The translations under genes were made by a program, and so were the position numbers. Source: Roseiarcus sp963721905 (lineage in GTDB: Bacteria > Pseudomonadota > Alphaproteobacteria > Rhizobiales > Beijerinckiaceae). From it: a stretch of 64,000 nt of DNA. A model generated the notes under the pieces. That model ran no database searches. It was not told where the DNA came from and saw only the letters and a list, made by a program, of their open reading frames with translations. Below are positions 17,177-26,448 of the stretch, piece by piece. Numbering within the stretch: position 1 is the stretch's first letter; every line of letters begins with the position of its first letter. The DNA is taken from NCBI GenBank assembly GCA_963721905.1, contig CAVRMF010000019.1, positions 186,001 through 250,000 on the forward strand, in the 5' to 3' direction.

Positions 17177-18810
17177 GCTGCTTCTCCAACGCTTGTCGCG
17201 ATCTGATCGTAGATGGCGAGGGAGGGCAGCCTGACGACGACGACAGGCAATGCTGCGTCCTTCGGCCGGAAGCGTTCGATCAGCGCAGCGAGATCGGGAA
17301 GGACACCGTCGTCGAGAGCAGCCTGCAACGCGAGGGCGAGCTCCGCCTCGCAAGCGCGCTCGTGGGCGAGCGCGAGAAGGCCGACCATCGTGCGACAGGC
17401 GGCTCTCTCGCCGAGGCCAGCGAGCAAGGCCTCGAACGCCAGGGCGAAGGCTCGGCGGGGGAAGAGTTGATCGCGATAGACCAGATTGAGCAGCGCCATC
17501 GGCTTGCGGCGCAGGGAATGGATGACGTGGCGATAGTCGACGACGTGGCCATGTTTGCCGTTCGGCTGGGGCCGACCACGCCGCAAGGTGACGATGGGCG
17601 TCGAGCCCTGGAAGCATTCCAGCCGATCGTCATAAAGGTGGACCCGCAGCCGATGGCCGATCAGTCGCGAGGGAACCGAGTAGAACACCTTGCGCAGCGT
17701 GAAGGCGCTGGAGCTGGTGACGTCGACGTTGACCTCCTCGTAGTCGACGGTCTTGCGGACCGGCAGCTTGTTCAACGCCGCCCGCTCCTGGTCGATGCGC
17801 TTGGCGTTGCGGAGGTTGCCGCGGCCGACGATGTCGTCGACGAACCCCCGCCATGCGGGGAGATCGTCAAAGTCTCGCGAGGCGCGCAGCAACAGGGCGT
17901 CCGCGAGCGCTCTCTTGAGATGGCCGTGGGCGCTCTCGATCGAGCCGTTCTCGTGGCTGACGCCCGGATTGTTGCGGGTCGGCGTCATGCCGTAATGGGC
18001 GCAGAACGCTTCGTAGCGCTTCGTCAAATCCTCCTTGGCGTCGGCGCCCAGATTACGGAAGGCCGCCGAGAGGCTGTCGCTGCGATGTTGCTCGGGAACG
18101 CCGCCCAGCGCCCACAGGGCGTTTTGTAGCCCTTCCGCCAGCGCGACAAAGCTTTCGCCGCCGAGCACGACATGGGCGTGCTCGAAGCCGGAAAAGGGCA
18201 AGCGGAAGTGATAAAGCCGGCAGTCGAGCAGCTCGCCGGCGACGGTGACGCCGAGATCGGCCACTTCAGTGAAGTCCGACAGTCCCATTCGGCCCGGCGG
18301 ATGCTCCTGACGAAAGATCACCTCCCGATCCGGGCCGTTCACCGCCCGCCAAGCCCGGATGCGGCGCTCGAGGGTCCGTCGCGTTCCGGCGCCCAGGTCT
18401 GGATGCCGACGGCAGAGTTCTCCGAAGACGGCGATCGGCCTCAGTCCGGGCGCGGCCTTCAACATCGGCACGACTTCATTGTCCCAGACATCGGCGAACG
18501 GATCGGCTCGGCGTCGTTCTCGACGCGCCTTCTTCTGGCTGGGAAACCGGGGATCCGTTTCGAACCGGTAGGCGGTTGCCCCACTGAATCCGGCTTTCGC
18601 GCCGGCAATCGCCGGCGAATGGTTGCGACACAAGTTCATGAATAGCCTCATCTGACGATCGGTGACGTGTCGGCCGGGCAAGAAGTCGGTCCTCTCGACA
18701 AGAGAAGCCCGATCCCTAACCCAGCCGCCGTTACCGCCAGACGAGGCCACTTGGACGCTCGCCGCCGCCGCGGGGATCTCTACGGTCGGGCTACGCCCTT
18801 CCTTCGTCAC
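17173..18810 (-). CDS. istA: IS21 transposase IstA
   Basis: A 545-residue DDE transposase. The N-terminal DNA-binding part (HVTDRQMRLFMNLCRNHSPAIAGAKAGFS) is followed by the catalytic core: first Asp in MGLSDFTEVADLGV, second in PEQHRSDSLSAAF, Glu in HENGSIESAHGHLKR. The C-terminus is a beta-barrel region (FYSVPSRLIGHRLRVHLYDD). The true start may be a later codon near HVTDRQ, since the first 50 residues are low in similarity to family members. The frame is intact. Confidence 0.9.
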   Translation of the reverse strand: MTKEGRSPTVEIPAAAASVQVASSGGNGGWVRDRASLVERTDFLPGRHVTDRQMRLFMNLCRNHSPAIAGAKAGFSGATAYRFETDPRFPSQKKARRERRRADPFADVWDNEVVPMLKAAPGLRPIAVFGELCRRHPDLGAGTRRTLERRIRAWRAVNGPDREVIFRQEHPPGRMGLSDFTEVADLGVTVAGELLDCRLYHFRLPFSGFEHAHVVLGGESFVALAEGLQNALWALGGVPEQHRSDSLSAAFRNLGADAKEDLTKRYEAFCAHYGMTPTRNNPGVSHENGSIESAHGHLKRALADALLLRASRDFDDLPAWRGFVDDIVGRGNLRNAKRIDQERAALNKLPVRKTVDYEEVNVDVTSSSAFTLRKVFYSVPSRLIGHRLRVHLYDDRLECFQGSTPIVTLRRGRPQPNGKHGHVVDYRHVIHSLRRKPMALLNLVYRDQLFPRRAFALAFEALLAGLGERAACRTMVGLLALAHERACEAELALALQAALDDGVLPDLAALIERFRPKDAALPVVVVRLPSLAIYDQIATSVGEAA

Positions 18811-18873
18811 CCCCGCGGCGGCGCATTCTCATCCTGATTGTCGCGCGATTCTCATCCTGATTGTCGCGCCGCA

Positions 18874-19392
18874 GTTTGCCAGCCAATGGTGCTGGTTGAG
18901 GCAGATCCGCGCCGAGAACGGCAGGTAGGGGCAGATGCGCACGAACATGCGGCCCCATCGCTCGTCGTTGACATAGAAGTTGAATTGCACAACCCAGCGT
19001 TCGGCAAATTGCAGATGCCAGCGGTTTGCCGTCCTGTCGCCGATGGCGATCATAATGCGTGCCGGCTCGCGGGCCTTCAGTACGGCGACGACCTCGTCGG
19101 GCTTGGCGTCTTTGAAGTACGGTTCGACGAACTCGTCGCGGCGGCCCTTCGGCGCCTCCAGGACTGGAACGTTGCGCTTCTCCGACCACTGCTTCAGCCA
19201 CTGCTGAAAGCGATCGGCAATGCCATGCAACGTGCCCCGGCTCACCGGGTACAAATGTCGGTAGGCGTCGAAAAACCCAATGACCCTTTCGGGCTGCTGA
19301 AACGGCTGGATCAATCCGTTGAGCAGGATCCGGTCGAAGCAGCGATAGTGAAAGCGAATGCTGTCCTTGTGGTGCTCATAGAAGGAGTTCAT
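18874..19392 (-). pseudogene. N-terminal half of the IS21-disrupted unknown protein
   Basis: From ATG 19392 the frame reads MNSFYEHHKDSIRFHYRCFD and continues about 170 residues through RWVVQFNFYVNDERWGRMFVRICPYLPF to LNQHHWLAN, where the IS end begins. The rest of the gene is at 15523-16236. I infer a single ancestral gene transcribed leftward, split by the insertion and missing roughly its central quarter. The function is unknown to me. Confidence 0.65.
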
Positions 19393-19819
19393 GGAAGGCC
19401 CCGCCGAGGTGAACTCGGCAAGGTAGCCGACATCTCCAGCTCCCGCGCCCCCGTTCAGGAGCCGCAGGGATATCAAGGGCAACGCCCTTGGCTAGGTAGC
19501 GCAGGGTCTTTGAGTTGGGTCAGGCCCTCTCCAGGATTCCCCGATAGAATGCGGTGTGGGATTCGACAACGCCCTATGGAAGCCGGGAAGTACGCGATCG
19601 GCCGTCCCCTGAAAGTAGATGATCCTACGGATTCCTTCAATTTGCGACAATTTTTGAATAATTACTTAACGTATGTTTTTGGAGTAGGGGCTCACACATG
19701 GTTGAAACCGCCGGAGGGATCGAGCGCCGACGGACCGAAAGGCTGGCAGGTCGCCAGGAGCCTGAAAATACAACCAACGGCAGGCTTTCGTTGACGGGCG
19801 GCGGCTCGATCCGCTCGGT
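19393..19819. other. Intergenic region without a supported gene
   Basis: About 430 bases upstream of the disrupted gene. Short AT-rich tracts occur near 19640-19690, and I see no convincing coding frame, RNA gene or repeat. Confidence 0.4.
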
Positions 19820-20716
19820 CTATTCCTCGGGTCCGACAGAGATTTTCTGACCAGGCGTCAGCTCCCGAAAGGGCTCCTCGTCTTCACCCTCAGGCGAGCC
19901 GATCCGATACCCGTACCCTCGGGGCAGTTGTGCCGAAATATCAAATCCGCCGTACGCTGTGCCGACTTGCGCTGGCAAACCCTTGAATGAGTATCCGTCT
20001 ACCTCTTCAAGTACAAGTGAGCCAGCACGAACTTCTCCATTCGAGATTTGCTCCATGCAAACCGGGGCGGTGTCCATTCTGCAGTGTCTAGTCAACTCGA
20101 AACGATGTAATACGCTTATCCACTTAGCGTCCGCGCACGAACACCCGGTGGCATATCTACCGCTCACGATCATCTTTCGAACCGTAGCGTCGACCTGGAC
20201 CGCCAAGTCTCGAATACTTTGGCGCTCGGCGTCGACGAACTTGAGTTCCGACGTATGGTCGAAGACGAATTTGCAATCAAGAAATGGAGTTCCGTTGCGG
20301 AAGCACCCGGGAATCTCGACAAGGAACCTACCATGACCTTGACTTACAACGGACAACGGTTTGGCCGTCTCGGGATCATAGGTAACCCAAGGTGAAGTGA
20401 TCGCGAGACAAAGCGCTGGAAGAGAAAAGCCCCTTGCTCTGAACTGATTCAAAAAGTCATCGGAGATCGACAAGTCGCCGTAGCATTTGTTAGGAAACGC
20501 GGGTATGGGTCCAAACGCCAAACCGAGATTGCGGAGATAAGCGTTTGAGACCTTATATTTTTTTTCCGGCTGGGGGCGTGGTGCAGACCGGTCTATAGGG
20601 TCATACGGCGGTTGTGCTGGGCTGTTCTGTGCGACTGCAGGCGTTAAACCAGTCGTAGACACAATGAAGGCGGCAATCAAACCAACACAACCTATGATGT
20701 TTCGATGAGGTTTCAT
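19820..20716 (-). CDS. Exported protein of unknown function
   Basis: A 298-residue protein with a clear signal peptide (NIIGCVGLIAAFIVSTTGLTPAVA, cleavage about residue 29) and a Pro-rich start of the mature part. It has several cysteines (FPNKCYGD, GCFRNGTPFLDCK, GCSCADAKW, CRMDTAPVC) that could form disulfides in the periplasm. No domain is recognised. The gene is lower in GC than the chromosome around it and is followed by the IS region. It lies 95 bp downstream of the TIR-TPR gene on the same strand, so the two may be co-transcribed. Confidence 0.6.
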   Translation of the reverse strand: MKPHRNIIGCVGLIAAFIVSTTGLTPAVAQNSPAQPPYDPIDRSAPRPQPEKKYKVSNAYLRNLGLAFGPIPAFPNKCYGDLSISDDFLNQFRARGFSLPALCLAITSPWVTYDPETAKPLSVVSQGHGRFLVEIPGCFRNGTPFLDCKFVFDHTSELKFVDAERQSIRDLAVQVDATVRKMIVSGRYATGCSCADAKWISVLHRFELTRHCRMDTAPVCMEQISNGEVRAGSLVLEEVDGYSFKGLPAQVGTAYGGFDISAQLPRGYGYRIGSPEGEDEEPFRELTPGQKISVGPEE

Positions 20717-20811
20717 GACCTTCCTCCCAAAATTTTATGGATCGATAAGGGTTTTTGGACCTCCTCTGAATTTTGCGGGTTCTCACGGCCCGATCTCTCG
20801 ATCGACCTCGA

Positions 20812-23091
20812 TCATAAACGGATTTGGAGCTGGTGCGCCGACAAATCGCTAAAATCCTTCCGAATCATCCTGCGCCACTCGGCGGCTGCTGGGCCGCCCC
20901 CGGTCAATCCCTCGAGGTAGAGTTGTTTCGCCGCTGTCGTATCTCCCGAGTACATCAGCGCGTGGGCATAGTTCAACTTTGCAAACAGCAGATTAGGCGC
21001 GAGGGCGACGGCCTGCTCGCCGGCCCAGAGTGCGCGTGGGATGTCATGAGCAAAGATCGCGGTCCAACTGAGCGAGCCCAACGCCCGAGCGACTCGCTCG
21101 TTTTTGCCGGGCTCGCTGTCAGTCGCCAAACTCGTAGCAAACAGCTGCTGCTCAGCTGTCTCCAGCGCTTCGACCGGATGATTGCTTTTCAAAAGCACCT
21201 CCCGCGTCCGCCGGTAGGCGCTTTCGAGCTCCCGCTGCCAATTCACGTCCAGCGACGACGAGGCCAGCTGCTCACGTATTGCGAGGCCGCGGCGTAACGC
21301 CAATATCGCGTCCTTTGAACGACCAAGGCGGGTTAGCAGAACGCCGCGAAGCTCCAAAGTCGCAGCCATATCGCGCAGCCACTCGAGCCGCCGGTGACTC
21401 TGCGCCAGCAGAGAATCTCCCACGGCAACGCCCTTGTCGTAAGCATCGAGAGCCGCTTCGTCCTGTCCCAAGACCTCCAGCAATTGACCCAGTTTTGTAT
21501 AGGTGGTGGCGAGATCGTGTTGCGACAAGCTATTGTTTGGACTGCTGTCGTCCAAAATCTTCGTAATTCCAAGGTCCTTCTCGAGCCACGTTAGCGCAGC
21601 ATCTGGATTTCCGGTCGCCTTCAGGGCGTCCGCTTGAATCTCGTAAGCGATGGTCAGTTCACGTTGCAACGTCCGATCGTTCGGCCTTTCGACATTTAAC
21701 AGCTCCAATAGCGAAATGCTCATCCTATTTGTTTCCAACGCCCCCTTGTAGTCGGATTGGGCAAGCTGCAGGTTTGCGATTTTATCGTTTGTGACGGCCA
21801 AGAGCCGCTTGGCGTCAATTGACGGCGATTGCGAGTCGGCTGCCTTTGCGCGCAACTCAAGCGCCTTCTTGTAGTGCCGTTCCGCTTCTTCGAAGCTTCT
21901 CGTGGCGACGGAGAGGTCCCCCAAATTCTGACGCGCTGCCGCTGTCCGCTCCCGCAGTTCGGCGCTATCGGGCGACTGATCGGCCAACTTTTCGATCAAT
22001 TCCAGGCTCATCGCTAGAGCGCTTGCGGCCTGTTCAGTCTGACCCAACCTGGCGCTGGCCAATCCAATCTGCTCGTAGGCCTTCGATCTTGTCAGCCTTC
22101 CGTTTGCGTCGTCTTCCTGGACGCCATTCGCAGCGCCAACAGATTTCAACGCCGCCTCGCCAGCCTTCAATGAAGCGGCGGCGTCCTCATCTGCAACATA
22201 TCGAGCCGATAACTCTATAAGCCGGTTGGCGCGTTCGAGTTGCGAGACTGAGTCTCTGTCCGAATCCGGACTTCGGGAGGCGGACGAGGCGATCTCGGAA
22301 ATCTCTCCCTGGGTCCTCGTCACATTCCGCGATCGCTCCGCGAGCGAGACAACCCGGCCGTTGGCGCTCGCAATGACCTGATCGAGGACTCTCTGCGCCC
22401 GATCGCGCTGTTCTTGCGCTGTGTTCCGAGCCCAAGTCGCTTGCACCGCCTCCCATATGGCCAGCGCGGTCAGAGCGGCCAATACCACCGCGGCGCCCCG
22501 CGCCCAGAGCAGGTTGCGCCGCTGCTGGGCGACTTCTTCCGACAATAGATCTTCACGCGCGACACCGCGGATCGGCGCCGCAAACGCGGCGCTCGCCGTG
22601 AGGAAAGACTGATTGCTGCGTCGAATTCTGTCGCCGCCAGCTTGGAACGGACGCAAATCCACCCAAAGAGGCTCGCGGCTCAGCCGGCCGCGTATGACCT
22701 TGGGCAAGGGCGTCTCGGGACCCCAACTGAAGTCGCCCGACTGATCATCCCAAGTTAAGTCGCCTTCTGTGAGGCCGATCAAGAGGGTTTCGCTGCCTTT
22801 AGTGTCGAGCCAGGTTTCGATCTCGTGCTCTACCCATTTCGACGCCGCAGATTGCGGCGACGCGAGCAAGATAAGGTAGCGGGATGCGCTTAATGCGCTC
22901 TCCAAGGCCAGCCCCAATCCCGGAGCGGCGGAAAGGCTGGTATCGTCGCGGAACACATGAGAAGCGCGACGCTTCCACCACGGTTTGCCGAGGGTTTGAA
23001 TAACGGATTGCAGAGCCGCTGCAATCGGCCTGTCCTTCACATGGCTGTAAGAAATGAAAGCGTCGTACATCGCGCTAGTCCGGCACATCAA
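20812..23091 (-). CDS. Membrane-anchored TIR-domain protein with TPR repeats
   Basis: A 759-residue protein. Residues 8-130 form a TIR-like domain (YDAFISYSHVKDRPIAAALQ; HVFRDDTSLSAAPGLG; RYLILLASPQSAASKWVEHEI), with Glu90 at the position of the catalytic glutamate of NAD-cleaving TIRs. A membrane helix follows at about 194-216 (LLWARGAAVVLAALTALAIW), then a coiled segment (220-300) and a long run of TPR-like helix pairs (300-740). TIR-membrane-TPR proteins occur in many bacteria; some TIRs act in phage defence or NAD signalling, but this one's role is unknown. The start may be Met8 (23070). Confidence 0.75.
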   Translation of the reverse strand: MMCRTSAMYDAFISYSHVKDRPIAAALQSVIQTLGKPWWKRRASHVFRDDTSLSAAPGLGLALESALSASRYLILLASPQSAASKWVEHEIETWLDTKGSETLLIGLTEGDLTWDDQSGDFSWGPETPLPKVIRGRLSREPLWVDLRPFQAGGDRIRRSNQSFLTASAAFAAPIRGVAREDLLSEEVAQQRRNLLWARGAAVVLAALTALAIWEAVQATWARNTAQEQRDRAQRVLDQVIASANGRVVSLAERSRNVTRTQGEISEIASSASRSPDSDRDSVSQLERANRLIELSARYVADEDAAASLKAGEAALKSVGAANGVQEDDANGRLTRSKAYEQIGLASARLGQTEQAASALAMSLELIEKLADQSPDSAELRERTAAARQNLGDLSVATRSFEEAERHYKKALELRAKAADSQSPSIDAKRLLAVTNDKIANLQLAQSDYKGALETNRMSISLLELLNVERPNDRTLQRELTIAYEIQADALKATGNPDAALTWLEKDLGITKILDDSSPNNSLSQHDLATTYTKLGQLLEVLGQDEAALDAYDKGVAVGDSLLAQSHRRLEWLRDMAATLELRGVLLTRLGRSKDAILALRRGLAIREQLASSSLDVNWQRELESAYRRTREVLLKSNHPVEALETAEQQLFATSLATDSEPGKNERVARALGSLSWTAIFAHDIPRALWAGEQAVALAPNLLFAKLNYAHALMYSGDTTAAKQLYLEGLTGGGPAAAEWRRMIRKDFSDLSAHQLQIRL

Positions 23092-23099
23092 ATGCTATA

Positions 23100-23440
23100 C
23101 GGGCGCAGGTTGGAAGGCCATGTTGCCGGGCGTACAGTGATACGTCGCGTCGCGGGAACCCTCGAGATTCGTGACCACCGGATCGAGCTTCCATTGACCT
23201 CCCAATCCGCATGCTCTGAGCAGCAGATGCCACCTCTATGGCACAGCGCGCCGCCTCGACCCCACAGCGAAACTCGATAAGGCCACTGCGGTTCACGACG
23301 GCGCCCCCCCGATGCGCGGCGATCGCAGGGTCGATCAGATCGCTGCGTAGCCCCTGAAGCCGCGCCAGCGCGATCTTCGTCCGGGCTGGCGAACCTGCCG
23401 TAGCCGACCACATCGGCAACCGGGACGGCAAGCCCCGCGC
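23100..23440 (-). pseudogene. Remnant of a class III adenylate/guanylate cyclase domain
   Basis: Two frames together resemble the start of a cyclase catalytic domain: LAVPVADVVGYGRFASPDEDR in one frame and ALARLQGLRSDLIDPAIAAHRGG...LIEFRCGVEAARCAIEV in another, joined by a one-base shift near 23360. The GDG metal-binding turn expected before LIEF is missing, and no sequence after about VASAAQ matches. It is clearly nonfunctional. Confidence 0.55.
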
Positions 23441-23444
23441 CTTT

Positions 23445-23798
23445 TCAGCCGTCAGGCCGGGGCAGGTTGCAGGCGAACGTCTCGCCGTCCACGTCAGTAA
23501 TGCGGACTTCCGCGCCCGCTTTTGTCGCGTCGGCGTTGGCGGGAGGGGGAAGCGTGATGACGGCCCTGGCGCCCACGCCGGCCTCCAGTCCATAAGGCGC
23601 GGGCTTCACCATGTTGTAGGCGAACTCGTTGGCGATCGCCGTCGGGGCAAGCGCGGACAAGGCTTGCCAATCCCAAGTCGCAAGCGCTCCTCCGTCAGGC
23701 GTGAAGTGGTGCGCTGTGGCGCCGACGGGGCCTTTGTGATTGGGCGTCAGCACCGAGCCGCGGTGGTAATTGTAGAGGCCGGCGTCGAAGCGCAACAC
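23445..23798 (-). CDS. Unknown protein, possibly a fragment
   Basis: A 117-residue open frame, MLRFDAGLYNYHRG to TFACNLPRPDG. Composition looks protein-like (GVGARAVITLPPPANAD, AEVRITDVDGETF), but I recognise no family and see no strong ribosome site. It abuts the cyclase remnant, so it may itself be a truncated piece. Confidence 0.3.
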   Translation of the reverse strand: MLRFDAGLYNYHRGSVLTPNHKGPVGATAHHFTPDGGALATWDWQALSALAPTAIANEFAYNMVKPAPYGLEAGVGARAVITLPPPANADATKAGAEVRITDVDGETFACNLPRPDG

Positions 23799-23892
23799 AA
23801 GACCCGCTTCCCCTGCAACTAGGCCTCTGCGAAGCGCGACCTCGTCTTAACGCGCTCCGCGCAGGGGCTTCGGCTCAGACTTTGCGATCCCC

Positions 23893-24606
23893 TCAGTGGC
23901 CCGCGCTCTGGCCGCCGTCGACGTGGAGGATTTCGCCCGTCACAAAGCCTGCCGACTCAAGGTAGAGGATCGCATCGACGACGTCGGAAATCTCGCCCAT
24001 ATGGCCGACCGGGTGCAGCGCGCCGAGCCCAGCGTAGGCCTCGGGGGGATTCATCGGCGATTTTATGACGCCGAGCGAAACCGCATTGACCCTGATGCCG
24101 CGCTTCGCATACTCGATCGCAAGCGATTTGGTCACCGCGTTCAGGCCGCCCTTCGTCAGCGCCGCGAGGGCGGCGGGCTGGCCGGAGATCGCGTTGTCGA
24201 CCAGGCTCGTCGTGATCTGCACGACGTGGCCGCTGCCCTGCTTTTGCATCTGAGCGATGGCGAGTTGCGTGATGTAAAAGAAGCCGGTGGTGTTGACGCC
24301 CACTATCGCCCTGTAATCAGCCTCGGTGTATTCCGATAGAACCGGTTTGCCGATGAAAATGCCGGCGTTGTTGACGAGGGTGTCGATGCGCCCAAACCGG
24401 GCCATGCCTTCGGAGATCGCACGCTCGGCGGTGTTCCGATCGGCGATGTCGCCTGGAACGGCCAGGATGTCGGGGTCGCTCGACGGCCTTACTGAGCGCG
24501 CCGTCGCGACCACTCGGTAGTTGCGATCGCGGTATGCCTTGACGAGGGCTGCGCCGATGCCCTGCGAGGCGCCGGTGACAACGGCAACCTTCCGTTCGAC
24601 GCCCAT
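23893..24606 (-). CDS. SDR-family oxidoreductase lacking the catalytic tyrosine
   Basis: A 237-residue SDR: TGASQGIG at 11-18, NNAG at 79-82, Ser134, and a C-terminal FVTGEILHVDGG. The usual YxxxK reads A148-x3-K152 (PAALAALTKGG), so the catalytic Tyr is an Ala. From memory a subset of SDRs with an ALASLTKGG motif shares this feature, so it is probably not a recent mutation. It is the last gene of the sugar ABC operon, 12 bp after the permease, suggesting a role in oxidising or reducing the imported sugar or polyol, or a noncatalytic one. Confidence 0.8.
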   Translation of the reverse strand: MGVERKVAVVTGASQGIGAALVKAYRDRNYRVVATARSVRPSSDPDILAVPGDIADRNTAERAISEGMARFGRIDTLVNNAGIFIGKPVLSEYTEADYRAIVGVNTTGFFYITQLAIAQMQKQGSGHVVQITTSLVDNAISGQPAALAALTKGGLNAVTKSLAIEYAKRGIRVNAVSLGVIKSPMNPPEAYAGLGALHPVGHMGEISDVVDAILYLESAGFVTGEILHVDGGQSAGH

Positions 24607-24618
24607 GGCGAACCTCCT

Positions 24619-25443
24619 TCAGCGCACGGTGCCGAACGAAAGGCCTCGTACGAGGTATTTCTGCAAAGCGAAGGCGAGGATCACCACTGGCAGGGCGCCG
24701 AGCGTTGCGATCGCGGCGATGTCGCCCCACAGCACATCGTGCCCCTCCATCAGCACCGGCAGGATGAAGGGCAGGGTGGTGACGTTGGCGCGGGTGAGGA
24801 TCACCGCAAAGAAAAATTCGTTCCAGGAGAAAATGAAGGCAAGCAGCGCAACGGCGAGAATGGCGGGCCTCGCCATCGGCACGGCGATTTCCCAGAAAGC
24901 GCGCCAGCGCGTCGCGCCGTTGACCATCGCCGAGTCCTCCATGTCGCGCGGAATGTCCTCGAAGAAGCTCTTCAGCACCCACGCGATGAACGGAACATTG
25001 AAGACGGTATATTGGAGGATCAACGCGGTGTAGCTGTCGAGCAGACCGAGCGTCGACCACAACAGGTACATCGGGATCGCGACGGCGACCGGCGGCATGA
25101 ACAGGATGCTGAGCACGGTAAAGGACAGATTGTCCCCGCCGGTGCGGTAGCGGCCGATTGCGTAAGCCGCCGGCACGCCCAAAAGCAGCGACAGCAGCGT
25201 CGACAAAGAAGCCACGATCAGGCTGTCGCCGAGTCCCTTAAGGCCGCCCCAATTGAAAAGAGCGTCGCTGAAGTTCGCCCAATGGAGTTCCGAGGGAATG
25301 AGGACGGGCGGGGAATTGAGCCATTCGCCCGGGGGCTTGACCGCAGTGACCAGCATCCAAAACACCGGCCCGAGGAAGACGAAGAGCGCCAGCGCCAGGG
25401 CAAGCGCACAAAAGAAGTCGGCGAGGGTAAATCGTCGCTTCAT
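24619..25443 (-). CDS. Carbohydrate ABC transporter permease (MalG type)
   Basis: A 274-residue inner-membrane permease with six predicted helices and the coupling-loop motif EDSAMVNGATRWRAFWEIAVPMARP (EAA loop). The start ATG 25443 overlaps the stop of the upstream permease (ATGA), and it ends KYLVRGLSFGTVR as MalG-type permeases do. It forms the transport channel with the neighbouring MalF-type subunit. Confidence 0.9.
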   Translation of the reverse strand: MKRRFTLADFFCALALALALFVFLGPVFWMLVTAVKPPGEWLNSPPVLIPSELHWANFSDALFNWGGLKGLGDSLIVASLSTLLSLLLGVPAAYAIGRYRTGGDNLSFTVLSILFMPPVAVAIPMYLLWSTLGLLDSYTALILQYTVFNVPFIAWVLKSFFEDIPRDMEDSAMVNGATRWRAFWEIAVPMARPAILAVALLAFIFSWNEFFFAVILTRANVTTLPFILPVLMEGHDVLWGDIAAIATLGALPVVILAFALQKYLVRGLSFGTVR

Positions 25444-26375
25444 GTCGCCGCCTCGCGCCCGCTGAGGCTCGAGCGGCGGGTCAGCGTGATGAGCGCCTTC
25501 GCGAGGATGCTGACCACGATCAGCTGCAGGATCGCGAGCGCCGACGCGTAGCCCAGATTGAAATAACGAAAGCCCTGTACGTAGGTGAAAAAGGCCAGAT
25601 TTTCCGTGACCGCGCCGGGGCCGCCGGCGGTGAGCACATAGATGATGTCGAACACCTTGAACGCCATCAGGATACGCAAAATGAGCGCGATGCCGATCAC
25701 CGGCCGCAGGAGCGGCAGATAGATGCGCCAGACGATCTGCCACGCGGTCGATCCGTCCATGCGCGCCGCCTCGACGATGGCGCCCGGCAGCGACCGCAGG
25801 CCGGCGAACAGGAGCAGCGTCATGAACGGCGTCCACTGCCAGCAATCGACGAAGATCAGCGACGGCAAGGCGAGCTTCGGATCGGCCGTCCAGGTCGGCT
25901 GGCCCAAATGGAGCAGTCCGAGAAAATAATTGATCGGCCCAAACTGATAGTTGAAGAGCTGGCTCCATTGGAACGCGGCGACCGAGCCGGAGATGATGGT
26001 CGGGATCAGCAGCAGAGTGACGAGCACGTCCTGAAAGCGGCGCAGCCGGTTGAGCAGCAGCGCGAGCGCCAGCCCCACGGGGAACTGCACGAACAGCACT
26101 CCGGCGATGAACCACAGGGTTACCTCGAGACTGCTCCAAAACAATGAGTCATGGAAAATCCTGGCGTAATTGGCGAACCCGACCCAGCGGTGCACGCCCG
26201 GGATCAAGAGTTGAAAGTTCTTGAACGAGACTGTGACGGCGTAGAGGAGCGGGAAAATGCTGTTGGCGGCAAGCATCGCCAGCGTCGGCGCCATCATCAG
26301 CCAGCCCAAACGACGCGCGCTGTCGCGATCGCGGCGAGGCAAACGCAGCGCGGGTGCGGTCAGTTCAACGGCCAT
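25440..26375 (-). CDS. Carbohydrate ABC transporter permease (MalF type)
   Basis: A 311-residue permease with an N-terminal hydrophobic segment (LGWLMMAPTLAMLAANSIFPLLYAV) and five further helices. The EAA loop is EAARMDGSTAWQIVWRIYLPLLRP. It pairs with the MalG-type protein encoded just downstream. It lies 73 bp after the binding-protein gene in the same operon. Confidence 0.9.
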   Translation of the reverse strand: MAVELTAPALRLPRRDRDSARRLGWLMMAPTLAMLAANSIFPLLYAVTVSFKNFQLLIPGVHRWVGFANYARIFHDSLFWSSLEVTLWFIAGVLFVQFPVGLALALLLNRLRRFQDVLVTLLLIPTIISGSVAAFQWSQLFNYQFGPINYFLGLLHLGQPTWTADPKLALPSLIFVDCWQWTPFMTLLLFAGLRSLPGAIVEAARMDGSTAWQIVWRIYLPLLRPVIGIALILRILMAFKVFDIIYVLTAGGPGAVTENLAFFTYVQGFRYFNLGYASALAILQLIVVSILAKALITLTRRSSLSGREAAT

Positions 26376-26448
26376 CGCTCGAACCCCGCGGGCGACTTCG
26401 CGGGTCGCCCGCGAAATCGTCCGCCTTCACCGGTTTCGGCAGCCCCGC

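Larger units (their letters stand above)
16237..18873 (-). mobile_element. IS21-family insertion sequence
   Basis: The element carries istA and istB overlapping by ATGA. Its ends hold repeated GATTGTCGC-containing blocks: at the right, two direct copies of a 22-bp unit (18825-18846 and 18848-18869); at the left, GCGACAATCAGGATGG (16253-16268), a palindrome CTGATTGTCGC/GCGACAATCAG (16345-16369), and another copy near 16381. Multiple internal end repeats are a hallmark of IS21. The outer limits are estimated from where the split host gene resumes; both ends read TGCG inward. I could not identify a target duplication. Confidence 0.85.

Noticed and set aside
18825..18869. CRISPR-like direct repeats
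   Set aside because: Only two copies with a one-base spacer, inside an IS21 end.
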